From Rhodotorula mucilaginosa (Eukaryota; Basidiomycota; Microbotryomycetes; Sporidiobolales; Sporidiobolaceae): 64,000 nt of DNA. A model generated the notes under the pieces. It made no database searches, had not been told where the DNA came from, and worked only from the letters and a program-made list of their open reading frames with translations. The position numbers and the translations under genes are program-made. The stretch spans positions 1,302,001 through 1,366,000 of the forward strand of contig CP137864.1 in assembly GCA_034406715.1 (NCBI GenBank). Direction: 5' to 3'. Within the stretch, counting starts at the first letter, position 1; each line of letters opens with the position of its first letter. This document shows positions 35,873 through 46,900 of the stretch, one piece after another.

Positions 35873-36457
35873 GCTCGACGCCTTTTGAGCTCCCTCCCTC
35901 TCTCCGCCACCTCGCTTCGTTCTCGATCTTCCTCTGATCACTTCCTCTGACCACATGTACCAACCTCGCGTCCCTCCTTGTCTCGACTCCGCCATGTCTG
36001 TGCTTTCCGTCTCTTCTCCTCCACCCTGTTGACTCTTTCCTTCCGACTCCTCTTGTGTAGTGCCATGTGTAGAGCTTTCCTGCGTATCGCGTTTCTATTT
36101 CAAGTAGCGCCTCCGTCTCGTAAGCCTGCTCCGCTCTCGTGTCACTTGTGCGAGCTCGCGGCAGTTCGAGTGGGAGGCGATTACTTTTTCCTTTTTCCCT
36201 CGGAGTCCAGGCCGAGCAAGCGTCTCGATTGGAAGTCTCGGACGAGTCAAAAGGGCTACGCGGTGGAAGTGGAAGAAGAGGTCGCCGCTCGCGCCGCCTG
36301 TTCGCCTTTCACTCGCAAACCAACGACTCCCCGACACTCTCTCGCTGCTAAAGCGAGCACGCGGGCTCCGACCAGGGCATAGGGAGCGTCTCGGCCTGAC
36401 TGGATCGTCTACGCCGCAGCGTCAGCCCGCATACGCCGCCGCGTCGTCCTCCCCAAA
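35873..36457. promoter_or_regulatory. Intergenic: fungalysin 3' flank and upstream region of first DUF7918 copy
   Basis: A 585-bp gap between same-strand genes, pyrimidine-rich in its first half (35880-36040). Nothing gene-like recognised. Confidence 0.4.
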
Positions 36458-37868
36458 ATGCCAGCTGCCCCACTTGCTGGTCCCTCCGGCGCACAGGCTC
36501 CTGTCCCCGACCACGCAGGCGACACCAGGCTCTCCGACGCGTACTATCGCTGGTCCGCGGCGGTCCGGATCGACGGAGTCGAGGCCGAGGTCTACAAGGT
36601 CGAACACGGGGTCGACAAGACGACGGGCTTTATCGTCGCCGAAGAGGGCAAGGAGTTCGAGATATTGGTCAAGCGAGACGAGCGACCAGACCATGACGAG
36701 TCTACAATCCTCTCGATAGACGGCTCAGTGTGCGTTCTTGCCCTTTCGGCGACTGCCCGAGTGCGGAGAGAAAACTGACAACCTCGAGACTGCGTGCAGG
36801 ATGTCGGCGCATACCTTCCACCGGAATCAGCCCAAAATGAACGACACTTTCAACGGCAAGCGTGTCTCGGCCACCGAGATCCGTCCGTTCGTCTTTGCGC
36901 CCATCGCCCTTACGGATGATCCGGACGAGGCAGTCCAGGACGAAAAGATTATCCAGGGGTTGGGCACGATCCGGCTGAACTTTCACCGTGTCATCCGCCA
37001 AGGCATTGACAAGAGGCAGAGACACGCTTTCACTGACGCGCCGGGGCAGCGAGTGAGTGACGCGTGCATACGATCGAGCGCTCTGCCGAGCCCACGCTTA
37101 CAACCTGTCATTCGCCGATGGTTCAGCTCGTCGACGAAAGATGCAAGAAGGCGACGATGAGTCACTCAACGACGTGCGTATTGTGCCCAGACTTGACGGT
37201 TATGGACACAGGCGCGACGATGTGCTGATCCCCCCTTCTCAGTTTCGGCGCCGCTCGAACAGTCCCGCTGCCCACCGGCAAGCCACGCGCAAAGTACAAG
37301 TACATCGACAGCCGCGAGGATCCGCTCTACTCGCTCATCTTTCAGTATCGCAGCCGAGGTACGCTTGCAGGTTGTCGAGGCTCGTGGTCCAGTGCTGACA
37401 GCGGCGCTTTCACAGCCGTGCTCGAGGCCGAGGGCATCGTGGAAGGTGAGCTCGGGTCACGTTGCCAAACCGTACTGAAACTGACGTTGGCATCGCGCAG
37501 CGCTTCCCGCTCCCGTCGCCACGCCCGAGGAAGCCGCACCGGCCGAAGGAGGCACTGCCACCCCTTCTCCCCCTCCACCGCCCGTCAAGCCTCCATGCAG
37601 CACTCCGCCCAGAGGGATCAAGAAGCGCAAGTCCGAGACGATGTGCCTCGCCGAGTCCGATTCAGAGTCCGAAGACGCGCACGACGATCTGCGCGAAAAG
37701 CTCGCTCGCCTCGAGGCCGAACTCGCGGTCCTGCGCGGCAACGTCAAACCCGAGCCACCTTCGACGAATGGGAAGAAGGTCAAGCGCGAGTTGACTACGA
37801 CGCAGGAAAATGTCAAGCTGACGGAGGAAGATGGACGGGTCGTGCTGGAGCTGCTTGACGATGATTAG
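36458..37868 (+). CDS. DUF7918-like protein, tandem copy 1
   Basis: First of three tandem paralogues of a basidiomycete family of unknown function resembling DUF7918. The beta-rich domain reads RWSAAVRIDGVEAEVYKVEH, IVAEEGKEFEILVK, then RPFVFAPIALTDDPDEA, KIIQGLGTIRLNFHRV, CKKATMSH, FGAARTVPLP and LYSLIFQYRSR. After it come a Pro-rich linker (TPSPPPPPVKPP), KKRKSE, an acidic ESDSESED stretch and a C-terminal leucine-rich coiled coil (LREKLARLEAELAVLR). Six short introns, all GT-AG. The basic patch KKRK suggests nuclear location. A spliced 3'-UTR intron at 37886-37949 follows the stop. It is the most diverged copy. Confidence 0.82.
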
Positions 37869-38495
37869 GGTTGCCGGTTCTTTCCGTGAGTTCATTCCAT
37901 TCTCCCCTCTTAGGCGGTATGCGGAGGGCTGACTGCTTACGCCTCGCAGCCTGCTTTCGGATCTTTCATGCTGTTGTTTCTCTTGGAGTACAGTTTCTTT
38001 GCGAATAGGAATTTCGTCCTCGTTTCCCGCAATGTCACGCTTTGACATTTCGGTCTTGATGGCGCTGAGTTTCATGGCTGGTATCAGCCAGGCAAACGCA
38101 AGTTGAGCGACGCATCGGCGTGATTAGCATAGGCAGAGGCCACGCCCTTCCGGCCGCGCTGCCGATGAAAATTCTTCCTCGAGGAAATTCCGCGTGAAAG
38201 TGAACTCGAACAACGAACACTGGACACGGACTTCTCCCCTTTCACAACGCTAGGGAGCCTTTGCGAACAAGCACATCGCCTACGCTAGCCCTTGACTGGG
38301 ATCCGACGCGCTCGCAAGCCCTACAGTCGCGTCTCCGCCAGGTGAATCCAGGCGCGACTGCTGTGACCCCCGCGCGTCGAAATGGCATCAGAGCACTCCG
38401 GACTCGAGCAAGGGCTGATCCGTGTGGTCCTGCGCATCAACAGAGCCCGTCCTGCCAACACTGCTCGCCCGTCGACACGGCGCGACGCCGCTGAG
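37869..38495. promoter_or_regulatory. Spacer between DUF7918 copies 1 and 2
   Basis: Contains the predicted 3'-UTR intron of copy 1 (37886-37949, GTGAGT donor, CTGAC branch, CGCAG acceptor) and the upstream region of copy 2. The frame of copy 2 is open back to an ATG at 38382, so up to 38 extra N-terminal residues are possible. Confidence 0.5.
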
Positions 38496-39906
38496 ATGGC
38501 TCCCCTCGCAGGTCCCTCCGGCGCAGGCGCCAACGTCGGGCAGGCGCCGCAGCCGGCGAAGGCTACGAGACTGATCGATGCAATGGGCCGCTGGTCCGCC
38601 GCTGTCAAGATTGGCGGAGAAGAGACCGAAATCTTCAAGGTCGAGCACCAAGTCGGCAAGACGACTTGCTACATCGCCGCCGAAGAAGGGAAGGAGTTCG
38701 AAGTTCAGGTCGATCCCGTAAACCAGCCAAGTACGGACGAGTGCTCGTGGCTGTATGTGGACGGGATGAAGTGCGTTCAATTCGTTCTCCGAGCCCTCTT
38801 GACGCTTGCTCAACCTGGAGTGCTCGTGCAGAATCACCGGCTACGTTCGCCAGCGCGCTTTCTGGAGGCTGCCAGATAAATACGACGGCAAACGCGTCTC
38901 CGCGACCGAGGTTCGACCTTTTGTCTTCGCTCCAATCGCCTTGACCGATGACGCCTCGGAGGCCGTCCGTGACGAAGCCATCATCAAAGGCCTCGGCACG
39001 ATCCGCCTGGACTTCTACCGTGTCGTTCACGAAGGCACGACCGAGCCTGCTTTCAGCTACAGAGACGACTCGAAGCAACAGGTGAGCCTGCACGCTGAAG
39101 TCGGATGCAAGTGCGTGAGTAGGGGCCCGAGCTAATCAGTTTCGCGGGCCCGAATTTAGCTTGTCGACGAGAAATGCAAGAAGGCTACAATGAGTCACTC
39201 TACTACGTACGGGCGCCTCTTTGCCAGGTCCACATCCTTTGGTTCTTTCATATTGACTGCTCTGCCTCTGCCGCAGATTCGGCCCTCCGAAATTTGTGCC
39301 GGATTCGTCTCGCGGATGCCGCCTATCCTGGATTGACAAGTGGCAAAGTCCAATGTACTCTCTGATCTTCCAATACCGCAGTCGAGGTCAGTCGACGCGT
39401 CCGCATATTTCACCGGACTGGCTGAGCCTAACTCGTTTGCCACGCAGCACTCCTCGAGATTGACGGTATCGCAGAGCGTACGCCAAACGCCCACTTTCTT
39501 CTCAGTTCGACGGACAGTTCCTTGCTTACTCCTTTCACGATTCGGAACAGCGCTGGAGGCGCCGGACCCCGTCCCGGAAGCCCAAGCACGCGTCCCTTCG
39601 ACTTCCGCCTCGCCGGCGCCGGGCGCCGGCGCGCGCGCGAGGTCGTCCTCCGCCACCGCAGGCAAGAAGAACCAGAAGCGCAAGAAGATCGAGCTCACGC
39701 TCCCCGAATCTTCCGACGAGGACGACGACGGCGGCGGGGACTTACGTGCCAAGATCGCCCGTCTCGAGGGTGAGAATGCCAGGCTGCGTGGCGGCGTCAA
39801 GGCCGAACCTGGCGTCAAGATCAAGGACGAGCCCAAAGTCAAGAAGGAGAAATACAAGACCACGCAGGAGAACGGGAAGGTCGTGCTGGATCTGCTCGAC
39901 GAGTGA
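38496..39906 (+). CDS. DUF7918-like protein, tandem copy 2
   Basis: Second tandem paralogue. Start 38496 (MAPLAGPSG) is chosen because copy 1 begins MPAAPLAGPSG; an in-frame ATG at 38382 is the alternative. The domain reads AMGRWSAAVKIGGEETEIFK, AAEEGKEFEVQV, VSATEVRPFVFAPIALTDDA, AIIKGLGTIRLDFYRVVHEG, LVDEKCKKATMSHST, SPMYSLIFQYRSR. The C-terminus has a KRKKIELTLPESSDEDDDGG motif, a coiled coil (LRAKIARLEGENARLRGG) and ends TQENGKVVLDLLDE. Intron positions match the other copies. The KRKK basic patch and acidic stretch suggest a nuclear protein; function unknown. Confidence 0.82.
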
Positions 39907-40562
39907 CCGAGACGAGGGGGCCGGAGGTGATTGCGCTTGGTAAGTCCCTCTTCCCCTTTCGTTCCCCCGGGCATCCGAGATTGACTCATGCTGGAGAAAC
40001 TCGCAGGGTGACAAAGCTGGCTTGAGTTTGTTGTTTGTACATGATGTGTCTTCCCCGTGCATGCAATTCGCGATTCGATCGCTTGATTCCGATCGCCGAA
40101 AGAAGCTCCTTCTTCCGACCAGGACTCGAGACCTTTTCTCTTCGAAAGTGCTGAACAGTAGTGTGCTCTCTTGCTTAGCCCAGCAAAGCCCAGTTCCCTT
40201 CGAAGCGATGCCACAACGATTTTTTTCTTGCGGACTTCCACGTGAAAGCGGCGAGTTGAATCAAACGATCTTGGTCACTTTCTCTCGCCGCACATTGCTC
40301 TGGGGTGCTGACAGGCCAGACAGAGCGCTTCATCCAACCTCGATTGATATCTGAGGCGCTTGCAACCCTCGCCCACGCGTTGCCGCCGGCGTCTGCGTGA
40401 CGTGAGTAGGTGAGTCCTGGCAGACGCCGCGCCTGCTGCGACCGCCGCGTCGAAAGGCCTTAGAGCGCACGAGGCTGAGTCTATGGCTCACATGTCTGGG
40501 GACGGGGACGGTAGGAGTTACAGCACACAGCTTGCGCGTCCGCAGGCCGCGACATCAGCAGA
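39907..40562. promoter_or_regulatory. Spacer between DUF7918 copies 2 and 3, with duplicated 3' flank
   Basis: Holds the 3'-UTR intron of copy 2 (39940-40006, GTAAGT donor) and a stretch at 40022-40067 that is repeated after copy 3 (42061-42106), sharing tcttccccgtgcatgcaat. The rest is the upstream region of copy 3. Confidence 0.6.
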
Positions 40563-41941
40563 ATGGGTTTCTTCGCAAGTCTTTTCGGCGGCGGCGCCGA
40601 GCAGGCGCCAAAGCGAGCAAAGAACACGCGCCTGGTCGATGCGATGGGTCGCTGGTCCGCCGCTGTCAAGATCGCTGGAGAGGAGACCGAAGTCTTCAAG
40701 GTCGAACACGAAGCTGGCAAGACGACCTGTTACATCGCCGCCGAGGAAGGGAAGGAGTTCGAAGTTCAGCTCGACACTCTGAGGCAGCCAAGTACAGACG
40801 AGTCTGCTCGACTATATGTGGATGGTGTGAAGTGGGTTCTTCCTTTTCTGAACCCTCTTGACCGGTCGCTCATCTGGTTGTGCTGGGTGCAGCATCCAGG
40901 GTAAAACCAACCAGCGCGCTTTTTGGACGAACCCAAGAAAATACGTCGGCAAACAGATCTCCTTGCGCGAAATCCGACCCTTCGTCTTCGCTCCTATCGC
41001 CTTGACCGATGACGCCACGAAGGCGGTCCGTGACGAAGCCATCATCAAGGGCCTGGGCACGATTCGCCTCGACGTCTACCGTGTCACTTACAAAGGCACA
41101 GTCGAAAATACGGATCAATACATGGACGAGTCGACGGAACAGGTGAGGCAGTATGTGTCCCGAGCGTTTGAGCGAAAGCTGATCAATCCTGACCAATCCT
41201 GACACGCGGACTTCAGCTGGTCAATGAAAAATACAAGAAGGCTACGTTGAGTCACACTACCACGTGCGCGCCCCGTTCTGTCACTGTCAAGCTCCTGTCT
41301 CCGTTTCTGCGATAATCATCGAGCTTCTGCAGGTTTGGCCCTTCGAAATACGCGCCGGCGTCGGATCGCCTCTGCGATATCACATACACGGACACGTGGG
41401 GAAGCCCTATGTACTCTCTCGTCTTCCAGTATCGCAGTCGAGGTCGGTCGGTATGCACAGACTCTTCGCCGAGTCCGGTTCACCCTGACGCTTTCCCACG
41501 CAGCACTGCTCGAGGTCAAGGGAATTGCGGAACGTGCGTCATATGCATCCTTCGTCTTGAATCCGCTTGCCAAGATCTGACATTCTCAATCTCGAACCCG
41601 GAACAGCGCTCGAAGCGCCTAAACCTGTCACCGGGGCGAACGGCCGCAGTTCGTCGACCTCTGCCTCCCCGAAGCTCGAAGCCGGTTCTCACGCCAGCTC
41701 TTCTTCCGCCACTGCCGGGAAGAAGAAACATAAGCGCAAGAAGATCGAGCTCACCCTGCCCGAATCCTCCGACGAGGACGACGACGGCGGCAAGTTGCGC
41801 GCCAAGATCGCTCGTCTCGAAGCGGAGGTAGCGACGCTGCGCGCCGACGTCAAGGACAAGAAGGCGGGCAAGGTCAAGAAAGAGAAGTTCAAGGCCACGC
41901 AGGAGAACGGAAAGGTCGTGCTGGACTTGCTCGACGAGTGA
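40563..41941 (+). CDS. DUF7918-like protein, tandem copy 3
   Basis: Third tandem paralogue, closest to copy 2. It starts MGFFASLFGGGAEQAPKRAK, an N-terminus different from copies 1 and 2. Then come AMGRWSAAVKIAGEETEVFK, AAEEGKEFEVQL, LREIRPFVFAPIALTDDA, AIIKGLGTIRLDVYRVTYKG, YKKATLSHTTT, SPMYSLVFQYRSR. The C-terminus keeps KRKKIELTLPESSDEDDDGG, the coiled coil (LRAKIARLEAEVATLR) and TQENGKVVLDLLDE. The C-terminal third is almost identical to copy 2 while the middle differs, which suggests recent duplication or gene conversion there. Confidence 0.82.
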
Positions 41942-42404
41942 TGGGGTCAAGACGAGGGTCTCGCTTGGTCAGCTTTTTCTCTATTCCTTTTCCCCTTTTC
42001 CTCCCGCCTCACGATCGAGACTGACTCTTCGCGGCGGACTCGCAGTGTGGCGAAAATCACTTGAGAGTGTTGTCTGTACATTCAGTCTCTTCCCCGTGCA
42101 TGCAATCTGATTCGCAATCCGAGGCTTTTCCGCTCTCTTTCTCGCGCGCGAGGCTCGTCGTGCCTTTTCTAAATGATGCATGTTTCTATCAATGGTTCAA
42201 GGTCTTGAAACTCACGACGACCGCCGACAGAGATAGTCTCGACGTTTTCGAACAGCGCTCGCCTGCAGGCCTGCCTAGGCAGATGCGCAGAGGTCCGTGC
42301 GAGCGAACTCCGCGGCTTGTCCGCGAAGCAACACGGTGGTTTTCTGACACGCCTATGTATCGACACCATAGCGCGAGGGCTTCACGACGCCCGTTTAAGA
42401 GCCA
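41942..42404. promoter_or_regulatory. 3' flank of DUF7918 copy 3 and upstream of the next gene
   Basis: Holds the 3'-UTR intron of copy 3 (41968-42045, GTCAGC donor, CTGAC branch, CGCAG acceptor) and the second copy of the duplicated flank (42061-42106). No further gene seen. Confidence 0.55.
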
Positions 42405-43621
42405 TGCCTGACCGCCAGAGCTCGGTCGTCCGCACCCCCGTGCGCGAGCTCAAGCGACCGCCGCCTGCGTGGTCAGGAGAGAGCGATGAGGAGTCGTCCG
42501 ATTGCCACCCCTTGCTGATCCCTACGCCCCAGAAAAGCAATCCGACGGCAAGGATGCGGCGCATAGACACCATGCTGGAGTTTGCAGTCACGGGCTCGCT
42601 GGGGATTGGATGTACGTGATGACGGAGATGTCCAAGCGCCTAGCTAACCACCGATTCCTTCACAGCCGCGCTCCTGATCACGTTCTACGTGACTGGTCCT
42701 CCAAGGCTCGACGACATGGCCTCGAATACGACATTGATCCTGCTCATTACTCTCGTCTCGGGCTGTTCTTGCTGCCTGCCAAGCTGGTGAGGCAGAGTTT
42801 GACCGGGAAGGACTAGTATTGAGAACTGAAGTTATGGTTCTGTTGTCGTCAGGATCGCCGCTCTGGTCATGCTATGCAGCAGAAGAGAATCGCCGAGCGG
42901 GCCGCCACCTCACGCTCGTTTTCTCCGTTTTTCGTCGCTTCTCGCACTCGTACGTTTCCTCAAGGGCACACCTTTCGCCGCAGCCCTCTGACATCGTTCT
43001 GCATCAGCTCTTTGCCCTCGTGCACGCCATGGCCGGAATAATCCTCTACGCCTTGCTGGAAGAGCAGGCATCGTTCGTTGCCTTTTGGTGAGGCCTTATC
43101 GAATCTAATGTTGCCTTCGGACCCAGCAATTGACGCTTCTGCCCAGCATGCGCAACGTCCCGAGCGCCGTACCGGAAGATTGCATAGACAGCTGGAACCG
43201 GAATTGGCTTTCTGTGCTTTCTGTAACGTGAGTCTCGAATCGATGCGCAACTTGACTTCTCCTCCCCCGCTGAACATCGAGCGCCCCCAGTCTCGTCTTG
43301 CTCTTCCACCTCGCACTCGGCTTCCCGGTCTTCCGCTATGCTCGTAAGCAGCCCCGGGCTATAGTCATTCGGTGGCGACGCAACCGATTGACCTTCTCAG
43401 TCAGCAGAAGATCCGCCGACCTCGTCGGACCAGTACATAGCGGAATCGGGTCCTGCAAGAAGCATGTCGATGGGAAGGCGCACTCGAACGAGGAGGGCGA
43501 GTGCCGGGCGCAGGTAAATCGATACGCCAAAGCGCGATCCACACGAGGAAAGCAGCTCCAGCGCGCGCTGAGGCGTCGGAGGCCCCCCATGAGAGCAGAC
43601 ACAGATGCGACCGCCATGTAG
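42405..43621 (+). CDS. Unknown multi-pass membrane protein
   Basis: Not recognised. Six exons join in frame from MPDRQSSVVRTPVRELKRPP to about 300 residues. A hydrophilic N-terminus is followed by several hydrophobic stretches: MLEFAVTGSLGIGSALLITFY, TTLILLITLVSGCSCCLPSW, LFALVHAMAGIILYALL, and WLSVLSVTLVLLFHLALGF. This gives a four-span arrangement with a basic, soluble C-tail. Junctions have GTACGT, GTGAGG, GTACGT, GTGAGG and GTGAGT donors; the third intron (58 nt) uses the ATCAG acceptor, since the nearer CAG would leave only 34 nt. The tail after LGFPVFRYARK is low-scoring, so the true stop may differ. Confidence 0.6.
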
Positions 43622-43987
43622 AAAGGTGCCCATTTACCTCTGTAGAGAAGGATGTGAGTCGCGCTCTATGGCTAGAGAGGCTCCGGTTACTCCGCGGAGT
43701 TGAGCAAAGTTCGTCGATCAAGATTCAGACGCGTCGACGCGAGGGAGTTTGAGCCGGCCGCGACTCCGTCAGCAGTGCGTACGCGAAGGTGCCTGGCTAC
43801 CTGACACGAAGTGTGTAGCACGTACACACGCCACACACTCGCCCTACACCGAAGCGCACCCGCAGCGCTGTGACGCACAGACGACGTCGTGCGTTCGCCG
43901 AACCGTTGTTCGCCAACTCGTCAGCAGACCGACGACTACACAAGGTGCAGGCCGAGGACCTTGCCGTCGAAGAGCACGCGTCAAGTC
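43622..43987. promoter_or_regulatory. Intergenic upstream of the type II membrane protein gene
   Basis: A 366-bp gap between same-strand genes. Short ORFs cross it but none look coding. Nothing specific seen. Confidence 0.4.
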
Positions 43988-46900
43988 ATGTCTCTACCGA
44001 TCCACAACGGCGAGGGCAAGCCGCGGAACAGGCGGCCGACACCGCTTCGACTCGGCAGCAGCAACCTCGCGACGTCGCCGCAGCTCGCCGTGCATCCAGA
44101 TCCACGGGCAGGGCGGTCCCCAAGTTCTCCGATATTCTACTCGCCGACGCTCGAGATCTCGCCGCCGTCTGCTTCGTCGTCGTCGCACTTTTCCCAGCTG
44201 CCACCTTCACCGCCCCTCGCAGGCGGCGAGTGGGTTCGCAGCCCTGATTTCATCACGGCGACTGCGGCGTATCCGACCCCGCCTGGGAGCGATTCGGGCA
44301 GGGTAAAGACGCGGTCTCCGGGCGTCGACACGCGTGAGTATCTATGCCGAGGGGTGGGACTGCTGCGTCTACCGGAATCCCCGTCCTGATGTACATTTGG
44401 CCTCGATTGCAGGGCTAGACATGTCTTCCACGATCGCGTCTACTTCCTCCATGCCCATGCAGCGGCAAAATAGTCACTCGTCGTCGATCCTCCTCGGCGA
44501 AGACCTGGCACACCCGAGAAGCCCCAACAAGAGGCGCCCGTCCCTCATCCTGACTTCTGCCGAAACCGAAGAGCCGCAAGGTCTCGCCATTGGCATCGAC
44601 ATGGGCGACGACGTCATGCCTGTGCCCTCGCCCATGATGCGGCGGTCCTTCTCGGCCGGTTCGACTTCACCGGTCAACTCGCCCGTCAGCTCGTACTTCT
44701 CGACCAGTCCCGCCGGCACTCCTCCGCTCGGCTCGCTGCCTAGCCCGCATCTCTCGACGGACGCTTCCGCCTTCGCGGGCTCAGTCGCAATGGGCCGAAG
44801 CGAGTCTGCCTCGCCGCGACTTTCGAACATCGCCGGCTTTGCAACCGGACTCGTGAGACGCGCATCTTCGAGCGCGCTCAAAACGGACCTGCCGACGGCG
44901 ATCAAATCACCTCTCCTGCCGCCCTCTCCGACGATCCCCGGCCCTCCCAAGAGCCCGATCCTCGCCGCCTTCAGCGGACTCGCGCCGACCCGCTGCGGCG
45001 CCAGTTTCGCCAGCGCGGCTCGCGACAAGGAGCGCGAAAAGGAGAAAGAAATCCGCGAACGCGAGATCAAAAAGCGCAGCGAAAGGTATCACAGCCGCAT
45101 GTTCAGTTGGGCCGCACGACCGGACGATCCGCTCGTGGCGAAAAAGGCGCAGGCAGCGAAACTCTCAAGGGTCGGAAACGGCTCCACACCGCCGGCGACC
45201 AAGCGCGCGAGCTGGACTCGACGCCTTCTGCTCGTTGGCATCCTGATCGCCATTCCCTACTTCTGCTTCCGCCCGGGAGGCTACCTTTCCTGGAGCAAGC
45301 CGAACTCGCCCATTACGTCGGCACCACCGCGTTATTCCTCGACCAAGGTATCGTCGACATGGCAGCGAGATGCGGGAGAAAACGCTCGGCCGGAGGCACA
45401 ACGTGTACCGTCATCACCACCACCGTCTCGATACCAGCCTATGCCCGAACGACGCGAAGTCGAGGAGGAAGAGCACGCCCACTCCGCCGCCTTCGCAGCG
45501 CGGGACGCGCGCAAGCCGCACAATGTCTTTGTCGCGGAGCCTCAAGTCGAGTTTGTTGATCATCATGCCGAAGTGCCGCCGATCACGCATAGCGATGCGC
45601 AGGAGCGCGATACGCTCGTCCTGTACCGCATCCTCGGGAACGACCTGCCGCCTCGCCACGCCCCGGGCCAGACTCTGCGTAACCTCCGGTTCTTGCTCGA
45701 GCACGAGTCCGATTTCTCCATCTTGCCGCCGCTCGGTCCGCACGGCGTCCACCACGCGCACATGTACGGATCGGGCTCGCAGGCCAAGCTCGCGCACTCG
45801 CAAGACAGCGGTCTGCGCGTCGAGAAATACTACGTCCTCAACCGCATCGCTGAGCCGGAACACCTCGGCGCCATCATCGGCCTCTTGCATCTGTACTCGG
45901 TCCCCGACTCGCATATCCTGACGATCCCCTTCGACTGGAACGAGTATCAGCGCCGCGACTTCCGCTGGGACGGCGGAGTCGACAACGCTCACGGGTGGGA
46001 CATCGGCGACGGCCGCGCTCCGCACGCCAAGGGCTCGCAGTGGACCAAGAACGACAGCCATGTGCAGATCCCGTCCGATCTCTCCAAGCTCCTGGAAGAA
46101 GCAGACGGCGATGAGGCCCGCGGCGAGAGCCACGAATCGACGCTCGAGAAACTGAGGAGGTCCGACATACTCGGCAGGCTGCGCGCGCTCGACTTTATCT
46201 ACCACGAAAAGAATCTCTACGCGATGAACAATGTGAGTCTCCGAGCGTGGCGGCTGTTCGGTTCGGAAAGCAAGGCTGACGGTGGCGTGGCGTAGAACGG
46301 CGGTCGGAACTTTGCCTTGCAGCATGGGCGCTCGCTCCCGCATGCCCGATGGATTCTGCCGCTCGACGGCAACTCGTTCTTCACGCCGGCTGCCATGTTC
46401 TCCATCGTCCGCACCCTTTCAATCGCCGGTGAAGGACCCGCCGCCTCGCGCTACTTGGTCATTCCGATGGCTCGCTTGCTGGACAACGATGCCGTACTCG
46501 CGAACAACTCCATTTCGATGGTTCCGCTCGGCCTGGAGGAAGGCGCCTCGGCCATCGCCGACGCCGAGATTCTGCACCGACCCGCGATCGCTCCTGAAAC
46601 CCCCGAAGAACCGCAGATCGGTTTCCGTTACGACTCGACCGAGTCTTTCCAAGAGGCGATGCGGTACGGGCGGCGCAGCAAGCTCGAATTTCTTTGGCGG
46701 CTCGGCGCGATCCCGTACGCCCGCGGCTTGGACAAGCGCACCCTTCCGTGGGAGGTCATCGACCGCGCGCACATCACGATCGATACGTGGGGTTCGATCC
46801 CCGGCATCGAGGGCGGCGACACTCGCGATTCGGTCATTCACACTCCGCACGGCGAGGTCGACGACTGGCGCGAGCCGAATCCCGACCACGGCGCGCTCGC

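Noticed and set aside
42901-43010. 34-nt intron ending at the first CAG in the membrane-protein gene
   Set aside because: Too short for this genome; the acceptor 24 nt further gives 58 nt with a CTGAC branch site and keeps the frame.
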